Below, one piece after another: positions 56,201 through 64,000 of a stretch of DNA of 64,000 nucleotides. This DNA is from Phytophthora quininea. Taxonomy: Eukaryota > Oomycota > Peronosporomycetes > Peronosporales > Peronosporaceae. Below the pieces are notes generated by a model that had not been told where the DNA came from, ran no database searches, and worked only from the letters and a program-made list of their open reading frames with translations. Position 1 is the first letter of the stretch. The number at the start of each line of letters is the position of its first letter. Position numbers and translations under genes: made by a program. The stretch covers positions 310,001 to 374,000 of the forward strand of contig JAAVTG010001021.1 in assembly GCA_011947345.1 (NCBI GenBank), given 5' to 3'.

Positions 56201-59200
56201 TTAAATACCCAGCCAAACTTGTGCTCCATCATACCTTTCAGCATCGCTTCCAGTCGCTTCTTCAAGTTTGCTGGAGACACTGTAGCGTTGTAAAACTTCA
56301 CCAGCGAGTCAATGTGCGACGCCAAGTCCTCATTACTCAGTTCATTCAATACAGACATGGGGACATCCGAGGATGCAGGTGGCGCTGGAGGCGTAGCCAC
56401 AGCAGAGCCTGGCGTCGAGGGACCTCCGCTGGTGTTCGCAGATGCCACTATCGCCGCAGATGTCGCTACTGCGCCCGCGGGTAACGTGAGATTCGAGCTG
56501 GCATCCATTCGCCGGTGCTCCACCATCATTGCGTTCAGCTTGGAGTTATTCATCGTCAGAGGATTGATAGCAGGCTCTTCTTTTTCATAGTAGCAGACGA
56601 GTTGCCTGTAGTCGTTGCAGGCGTTGTCTTAGCTTCTTCCTTTACGTGGATCCCGTGTGCTGCTTGCCCTTGGTGTAGCTGGGCTGGAGCTTGAACAATT
56701 TCCATAGCGGAAGGGCCACCTAGTTGATTTGGCCCTGAGAGCGTGTTCAACGGCGCAGCTACCGAAACGGGAGTTGCTGAGTTATCCTGCAGGTCCATCG
56801 GCATTTCAAGAGGTTTCCCTGCTACTGAGGGGTTCCCGGAAGGTTTCGTGAGATCATCCGTATCTTCTTCTCCCAGTAAGTCATCCGGTGACGGCTTAAC
56901 AGCATTCACTTGAGCTATCGCTGTTGGAGGTTGCTGCTGTCGTTGGCTAGAGTTCATCTGCTGGATTTGGGCAGGCATTGGAATAGGTTGCATCGCAGCA
57001 GCGACATTATTCGGTGCCGGCATCGCCATTGCACAGCTATTCTGCGTACCCGCACCAGCAGAAGTGCGCTCGTCAATCACCAACTTGACGATGTTTCTTT
57101 GGCTCCGGCATTGCTTGAATTTCACATCGAGTTGTTTCAGTGTTACCCGTTTTTCCTGCACTTGGGCCTCAAATTGGCTCTTCGCCTGGGGATTCTGCGT
57201 CGAGTTCGATAAATGCAACAGCTGACGGCACTCGTTCATGATTGCGTTCATTCGCGCACGAATCTCCTCCACCCATTTCTCTAGCTTTTGGCAGTGCAGT
57301 GTCAACTGCTCGAGGGAGCGCCCACTTAGCTTTTGCTTAATAAGCTGCAACTGCCGCTGATCTTCAGGGACAAGATTTGCCGAATGACCCGCACTTTCAG
57401 TTTTCACCGGAACGTTTTGACCCATAGGATTGTTCGTCCCAGGGTTGAAACCTGCCGGGTTGCCGACAGAGCCAGTGATCCCGTTCGGCATGATCATTCC
57501 TGACGAGCTCATGTTCATACCAGAAGTGACCGCCATTCCAGTAGAGTTCTGTTGTTGCTGTTGGTATCCCATCGCTGAACCGCTTCCGTTGCTCTGAGGC
57601 TGTTGTAAACTTTCTGGCATAGCTAGAGGTTGCGGTGTCTGCTGCTGCTGTTGCATTTCCTGTTGTTTCTTCATGGCAAGCATCCGCTGACGCCTTTGGC
57701 TGGCCACGATAATTTGCTGCAACGCTCGCTCCGCGTCTAGCATCAGCGCGCCATTCGTATCTTTAACTTCCACAGGAAACCGGACGACCTGGCATACAAG
57801 ACACTTGGGGTTTGTACACTGCTGGAAGTGTGATAGCACATATTTGGACGAAATGCAGTGGCTGTAAGAGCATGCATTCGTCTGGCAACACGCTCCCATA
57901 TGCGCCCACAGTCGTTTCATTTCACCGCAACTGGGCGTCGTAGTACACGTGCCTTCAGGGGATTTACACCACATTGCGTGCCGCAACAACAGTAGTCGTT
58001 GCTGCTGGCGCTGCAAAACTTCCTTTGATCCAGAACTTTTAACGTCATCGCGTACCATGAGCCGTAGCTTGTTATGATACTCGGTCGTTTGGTTCTTGTC
58101 GAGAGCTGAAGTCACTTGCTGCGCCTTCGCTTTAAATTGCCAAATGATCTGTGCCGACTTGTTCCGTGCAGCCGAGGCCGCCGCCGAGGGATCTGACGGC
58201 GTAGCTACAGAATTCGTGCCTGCCGCGCTACCTGAGGACGGCATGCCGCTCTGTGCGTTGGACATGGACGATCGATCGGACAAGATAGAGTCTACTGCAG
58301 ACGGTGTCGACTGCAATCGAGCCTGAGAAGTTTCCGTCTTAACTGGAGTGTTCGTCTGGGTAGGTGGGTCTTGAAGCTCGGGGGCATTTGAATTGCCTGG
58401 GCAGCAAGATTTTTCACATCGCCGCTGGCTCCATTAGATGAAGATGCTACTGCACTAGCCCCAGGGAATGGAATTGGTGCACCAGCCGATGCAGACCGAG
58501 CATTTCCCGGAGAAGCCTGATTCGGAGCTGCCTGTTGTCTCACTGCCGCAGCACTTCCGCCAACACTGCGTTGATGCGTCTGCGCGCTGCGAACAATGCT
58601 ACGTAGCCGCTGCTGAAGCGTGCTTGTATTCGCATACTCTTCCCGAGAACTGGCGATGCGGTAGCATTCGTCCTCAAGTCGGTGAGCCATCTCCGGCAGC
58701 TTCTGCAGCCAGTTTGCGGGTGCATTTGACCGCTGGTTCTGAAGTACGCGCATAATATGGTTCAGCATCTCTTTGCGTAGAGGTTGATCGGCCGCAGAAT
58801 GCCATGCCGGTCGTGCTGGTGCGCCACTCTGAGCTGTACTTTGGGCCTGCGTACGCATCGCGTTCTGGTTCCCGTTCGCATTCGGGTTTCCAGTGCTCAG
58901 CTGTCTCTGTGCGGTCATTTGCACCGGGGTCTGTCCAGTCGCTGCCATCTTCTGCTGTGCAGCTTGCTGCTGGTTATTCTTCTGCGCCTGAAGTTGAGCC
59001 TGTCGCTGACGCTCCATCAGCGCCTTTTGCTGCTGTTGCCGCTGGAGGTTCAATTGCCGCTGCTGCTGCATGACCTGCATGTAGTGCTGCTGCTGCATCT
59101 GTTGCTGCTGCTGCGGCATGTAGTACGACTGCGGGTTCATCATGTTCATGTTCATATTGTTGTACATCATCTGGCTTGGGTCGTTAAAGCCGTTGTTGGC

Positions 59201-59725
59201 CATGTCCATCCCCATATTCATGCCCATGTTCATATTCATCCCCATGTTCATATCCACACCCATGTTGCCGGAATTGCTGGCCATGGCGCTGCTGGTCGTC
59301 GTGTTCATAAACCCCATGACGTCCAGCGCGTTGGATGACGCAGCTGTCGAGCCACTGCTACTAGTGATCGGCTCGGCTGCTAAAGACGCCGGGAAAGGGA
59401 TGGCGTCAGCAGATGAAGTCATCGCCGAGGATGACGCCGTCATCATGGCCCCGGACGTGCCGCCACTGCTGCTAGCAGGCGGAGAGTTTAGTTCATCAGG
59501 AAAGTCGATGAGTCCGGCGGTCGAGTTTGTGGAGTTAGTGTCCATCATCATTGACGAGTCGTTCATGAGGTTCATGCCGCCACTAAAGTCCAGTCCGCCA
59601 GATAAATCCATTCCCATGGCGTTGCCATTACTGTTGCCTGTGCCCATATTAAACTGGTTCAGGAATCGGTTATCGCCCGCCATGTTCATGTTAAAGTCCC
59701 CCACGAAGGCGTGGGAAGAGTCCAT
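53266..59725 (-). CDS. CBP/p300-type histone acetyltransferase
   Basis: About 2154 aa, single exon once five breaks are joined. It acetylates histones (H3K27-type activity in animals) as a transcriptional co-activator. Rough order: Met/Gly/Asn- and Gln-rich N-terminus (1-300), KIX (303-385; LRKEMLNHIMRVLQNQR), TAZ1 (547-650; RLLLLRHAMWCKSPEG and CYSHCISSKY-like cysteines), bromodomain (1155-1255; FKIIRKPMDLGTVKKKIEAG), RING/PHD cysteines (1260-1345), HAT (1440-1700; FGMYVHEFDEQ, RRVYISYLDSVNYF, LWACPPLKGDDYI), ZZ finger (1940-1990; ECNACTRDIVAGNRWHC) and TAZ2 (2020-2110). All domains of the family are present. Breaks, plus strand: G 58380-58384, T 56581-56585, T 55593-55598, G 54678-54681, C 53747-53750. 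Each is one base short. Confidence 0.93.
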
Positions 59726-60994
59726 GGCTGCGGACGCACAGTAGTAAACGAGAGGTTAGACATAAATACAAATAATATATAAGAGGTGTCGATATTGATA
59801 CAAAATAGTTTACCTAAAGCGACCGGAGGGCGAGTCTCTTATATAACACTGGAGGCCTGCTCTAAAACGGCTGGAGGCGCGCCGAGGACAAGCGCGCGGT
59901 CGGAAGAAGAGAGAGATCACGCAGGCGCGGCACGGAGGGGCTCGCTCGACGCTGCTGCGGACGCTGCCCTTGCCAGCCTTCCTGCCTCCTGCGCTGCGCT
60001 GGAGCTTTTCTTTCTCTGTAGACAGCGAGCAGGTCGGCGTTTAATGCACTTGTGAGTATTATGGTTATTTGTGTGTAAATTCAGATACTTGTATACAAAT
60101 ATCAAGTATATACTGAAACGTGCGGGCGCATTTTTACGTAAATTCCAGAAATAGTCGGTTTTACACCTTTGCTCTGGCGGCGACTCGAAGATGCCGTGTG
60201 AGCTGCCGCAGCCTCACTCCCATTTCGATAGTAGTTTGTCGTTTACCAACGAGATAGAGTAGAGAGCATTTTATTTGAAGATGACGGCTTGCCTCAGACG
60301 ATTCCACGACGTCGCTCGAGGACGAACAGCCTGAGCAGGGACGGCAACCGTGTTGATGGGGCAGGAGACATACGAAGTATCAATCCACGGTATCAGAATA
60401 GAACGGTCATCCGTCGGTCCCGGTGGGCGGCGGGTGCAGAAACCAACTTGTCACGTCGCTCTTGAAGTGCACGAGTAATCGTTGGTCACCGAGGCAAAGC
60501 AGGCGGACGTTACTCACAAGATGTCGGGCTCTGTGGATTGTCAAGGCTGCTTCAAAATGAATCGATTGGTGGTGCCGTAGGCTGCTTCGAAGCTAATAGT
60601 TTGGGCCCATTTTGCCTTCACCAGACCAAAGTCCTCCTTGACGAGCACTGAAGTTTTGCGGGTGCAGTTCCTGTGCTTCACACTTGTCGTCGTGTTGCGC
60701 GGGTAGGGCTTGCAGACTGGCTCGCGATCTTCACGGTGATCGAAGATACGTGTGACTTGCTTTGCCTTGTCGAGCACGTTATTACTTAGAGAGCGTCCTT
60801 CGCTTCCGGTTCGTCTCGCCAAGCGGTGGGTGCCTGAGTCAGACCTGACGCTGTAGTGATGGAGTTCAAATGCAGCTACACCGCTTGTATTCTCACTGGA
60901 CAACCTTCAATAACACTTACAACCGTGACCAAACAAGTTGTGTGTCTGTACGTACATGTTTTTGCTCCTATTAGCAAGTGATGAAAGGTGGGCC
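59726..60994. other. Intergenic region between CBP/p300 and the GMC oxidoreductase
   Basis: This should hold the CBP/p300 promoter and the 3' end of the GMC transcript. A 120-codon minus-strand frame (60903-60541) starts with TTG and has no known motif. A 23-codon plus-strand frame begins at 60191. I do not call either as a gene. Confidence 0.4.
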
Positions 60995-62925
60995 CTAACT
61001 TAAATTGAATGTGGCCGATCGAGCACCGGAGCTAGCAGAAGCAGTACCTTTCCCGCTCTTGAGCCAGCAAGTTCCGCCGTTGTAGTTCGTCCAGGTGTAA
61101 GCATGGCAATTGGCCGTCGTCTCACAGATCGGGCAGCAGCCTTCAGCAGTGTCACTAGCTCCGCTGCCGACATCGTCACCCGTGTAGTCGACGTTCTCTT
61201 CGATGGCGGAGCAGGTTGGGCCTTGAGACGGTTTCTGGGCAGTCCATGCGCCGCCAGCACCGCCCGTCGAAATGTAGCTGGAGACCTGCTCCGCCACCTC
61301 GCGACCGACGTACATGATGAATCCGTACGGGTTCACCGTGCCGTCACGCATCGCACTGGCATCGGCAACGAACACGTTGCTCGTGCCCAACACCCGCATC
61401 TTCTCGTCCGCGCAGCGCTTCGATCCAGCATCACTCGAAGCGTAGCAGCTGCCGCCAAAGTGGTGCGCATAGCTCTTGCCAGCGGAAGCGACCCAGTTCT
61501 CCACGCTCTTGTCATCCGATCCGGCGGACAGGAAAGTGGCGCCCTGGGCCGTCACGGCGTTGACGACACGCTTGGTGTACGTCTGAAGCGCGACCAGATC
61601 GCGGTTCGTGGCGAGGTATGGGGTGCCCTCCTTGAAAGCGTGGAAGACGCCGCTCTTGTCGAAACCGGAGGCTGCCCGGGACTCGGGGTTGTTGATGTAC
61701 AAGGCCGTCGTGAACGCGTTGTCGCGGCTGGCGAACTCGCCGAAGCCTCGAGTGAGAACGGTCGTCTGGAACTCGTACGCGCGACCTTGAACGTCAAAGT
61801 TTTCGTAGCCGATCAGAGTGGGGCCGGGACTGCTGAAAGGACCGGAGCTGTTCTTGTTCACGTACTGGTCGATGGCCCAGGAAGCTCGGTCTCCGTACCG
61901 GAACGACTTCATGTCAGGGTGCGAGAAGGACGGGAAGATCAGGTTCGTGTCGAACAGGTTGCGACCAACGTACGGGTTGACGATGGTTCCAGCTTGCGAG
62001 ACGCCGGGGAACTTGCTGTTCCCTTGAGCGTGTTGAGCTGCTCGCTCGGTCCAATGCCACTTTGGATGAGCACCTTGGGCGTCCCCAGCGCGCCGGCAGC
62101 CATGATGATCGTGCCCCGCGAGGATAACAACGCCTGGGTGTTGTCGTTGTAGACCACACCGGTGGCCTTGCCGTCCGCAGTGTGGAGCACGTAGTTGACG
62201 TTGGCGCTTGTCAGGAGCTTGACGTTGCTACGCTTCATCATGGGAGCCCAAAACGCGTTGGCGGGGGTATCGCGACGACCGTTCTTGAACGTGTACGGGG
62301 CGTGGCCGAAGGTCTTGCTCTTGCTGTTTCGTGCAGCGGCATCGTTGATCGTGACCTCTCGGTAGCCCTGGGCCAAGAAGGCCTTCGACACGATCTTGTA
62401 GCCTTCTTGGGTGTACCATTGTCCGTCCGTCGAAGGCTGGTCGGTGTGGCCGTGCATCTTCTCGTTCTCGTCCATCTTGGAGACCATGGATTCGGCCGAG
62501 AATGGCCACGTGGTTTGAGTCACGTAGCCGTTCGGCGGTCGGAAGTACAAGGCCGCATTGATGGACGAACAACCGCCGACAAGCTTGCCCAGGAAAAAAT
62601 ATTCCGCCGTCCAGTCCACTCGGTACTGCCCGTACTCGCCACGGTTGTAGATAGTGTTGTCGTATTCGCCCGGCACGTCGAAAGCGGTGAGCCCGAGTTT
62701 CTTGGCGTAGTCCGGACCGGCAGTTCCACCGGTAGCAGCAAGCGAAGCCAGACCGGCTTCGAGAACCAGCACGGAGACACTGGGGTCGCGAGAGAGGTAT
62801 TCGGCCGCCACGATTCCGCCGGGGCCGCTTCCGACGACGATGGCATCGTACGTCGATTGAGCGGCGCCACCCGAGGCAAGTGCGAGCACCGCACAAGCCC
62901 AGAAATATGCCTTTCCGACGAACAT
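60995..62925 (-). CDS. Secreted GMC oxidoreductase with C-terminal PAN domain
   Basis: About 643 aa from the ATG at 62925. A signal peptide (MFVGKAYFWACAVLALASGG) is followed by the FAD-binding fold (AIVVGSGPGGIVAAEYL, VLVLEAG), GMC signature 1 (GKLVGGCSSINAALYF) and signature 2 (AAGALGTPKVLIQSGIGPSE). Near the active site are YAHHFGGSCY and DGTVNPYGFIMYVGREVAEQ, giving His and a conserved NP block. GMC enzymes oxidise alcohols or sugars with FAD. The substrate cannot be told here. The C-terminal about 70 residues (CPICETTANCHAYTW, GGTCWLKSG) form a PAN/apple-type module, which may bind carbohydrate or protein. A CCC run at 62021-62023 (plus strand, one base short) breaks the frame in the middle. 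Confidence 0.88.
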
Positions 62926-64000
62926 GGAGACGGTCTCTTGGAAGTGCTGGGCGGGGACTTGAATACTTGACCGGCGATCGGTGAATGGAGCTGTGGCGAA
63001 GCAATTGTCGTTATGACGAATTCCTTGCCAACGAGCCAGCTGGTAAACTTGCCATGTCTCCTTTGGTCTTGCTGCAAGATTTGCGGACGTGGCGTTGGCA
63101 GTGGAAAGACGCTCGCCCATCCGACGGGCAAAATTGGTAGTCATTGCATCGTTTTCATTTTTCAGCATGCTGGAGACGTGCCGCCATCCACGACTGCGAG
63201 ATGAACAAAGGTCATCTGTGAGACCACAAATGAAATGGTCCTCTTCATTACCACTCGACAGCGCATGGTGTTCCCCATAGCTGAATATGGACAGGGTTGC
63301 CAGTTCTGATGACAAATTAACAACTCATTTTTTCCAGGTTTCAAGAACCTTTGTCCAGACGAAGGTGAAAAGCCTCATGCTCGATACGGTACCAATATTT
63401 CCATTCGTGCCATATTATCATTTTCTGGTGAATCGAACTCTCTGCAAAGTCGAACATTGTACAGATCAATTGACAAGAGGCCGATACAGACGACAACTAC
63501 AGTACAGTAGCTTTTACCGGCCTCGTCATCCACGATACGCAGGACTTCATCACCTTCTTCGTCGGGGGCAAACGATTGAGAATTGCATCTTCTCACGCCT
63601 ACTTTAACCAAAAAATGTGGCAGTGAAACATCAATGGAGATCCCAATACCGGAACACGACAAGGAATTCCATGCCATTTCGAAGCACATAGTGGACATCC
63701 TCTCAGGTTTTTAAAAACAATTTCATCTACGGCAGAGTCAATGTCGATATTTCTAAGCTACTGGTAATCTGAACGCGAATGCTTCTATGAAGTATGAATG
63801 AGTTTGATAGTTAATCAACTTGATTCTTTCTCCTTCGTCGGGAGTTCTTTTCACCTTCAAAGTCCTGCGAACCCATAGTATCTTTCAATATCCAGCGTGG
63901 TTGGAGCACAATTTCTCCATGGGTGGTCTTTGGAGTTCAACAGCAGATACAACACATAAGGGCACGTTAGACGGCATTTATCAAACCGGACCAACCCAGT
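62926..64000. other. Gene promoter region and unassigned end of window
   Basis: The first few hundred bases upstream of the GMC gene are its presumed promoter. Open frames continue upstream of the ATG (to 63315), but I regard them as non-coding. From 63300 to 64000 frames on both strands (for example 63698-63375 minus, 108 codons) are short and without recognised motifs. A gene may be cut off at the window edge. Confidence 0.35.

Noticed and set aside
62926..63315. A longer start for the GMC oxidoreductase
   Set aside because: The extension would bury the signal peptide that begins at 62925.
63375..63698. A 108-codon minus-strand frame near the window end
   Set aside because: It has an ATG but no recognisable motif, and a competing plus-strand frame overlaps it. 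It could be an exon of a gene cut by the window edge.

Overview
The window looks like nuclear DNA of an oomycete, most likely Phytophthora or a close relative. The evidence is intron-poor genes with short introns (about 55-105 nt, GT-AG plus one GC-AG), a Crinkler-type (CRN) effector, a CBP/p300 acetyltransferase, cilium and basal-body genes expected of a zoospore former, and retroelement, Tc1 and Crypton families typical of these genomes.

Layout. Bases 1-16.4 kb are repeat-rich. They hold a decayed Ty1/copia RNase H, a decayed SET-domain fragment, a Tc1/mariner element with about 240-bp terminal inverted repeats (6946-8521), and a Ty3/gypsy chromovirus (10584-15688) with 241/242-bp LTRs and a CCGGA target duplication. 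From 16.5 to 28.6 kb genes are dense: a CCDC81-like HU-domain protein, a PI3-kinase with two PH domains, NOL10/Enp2, and a DZIP1-like zinc-finger protein. From 28.66 to 39.79 kb lies a large inverted duplication. Two arms of about 3.8 kb each carry a COA7 gene and flank a spacer of about 655 bp. The left arm alone carries a 2.84-kb Crypton (tyrosine recombinase) insertion, so the right arm shows the empty site. From 39.8 to 63 kb the window is again gene-dense: a divergent bestrophin pair, a RAD51B-like gene with 10 exons, ribosomal protein uL29/RPL35, a giant IQ-motif/p25-alpha/B-box protein, a CRN with an HNH-like C-terminus, a small basic protein with a mitochondrial-type leader, CBP/p300, and a secreted GMC oxidoreductase with a PAN domain. 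The last kilobase has nothing I recognise.

Most long genes are broken into neighbouring frames. In nearly every case one extra base in a short homopolymer would rejoin the domains, and all about 20 of these events are apparent single-base losses. This points to homopolymer contraction in an unpolished long-read assembly, not to mass pseudogenisation. Those genes are therefore annotated as single CDSs with the break positions stated. The real exceptions are a 22-bp tandem duplication in the IQ protein gene and the internal stops, missing segment and missense changes in the gypsy element.

Themes. Three likely cilium or basal-body proteins (CCDC81, DZIP1, and possibly the IQ/p25-alpha/B-box protein) fit a zoosporic life cycle. 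PI3-kinase and the bestrophins suggest membrane signalling and anion transport. COA7 and the small basic protein are probably mitochondrial. No operon-like logic is expected or seen.
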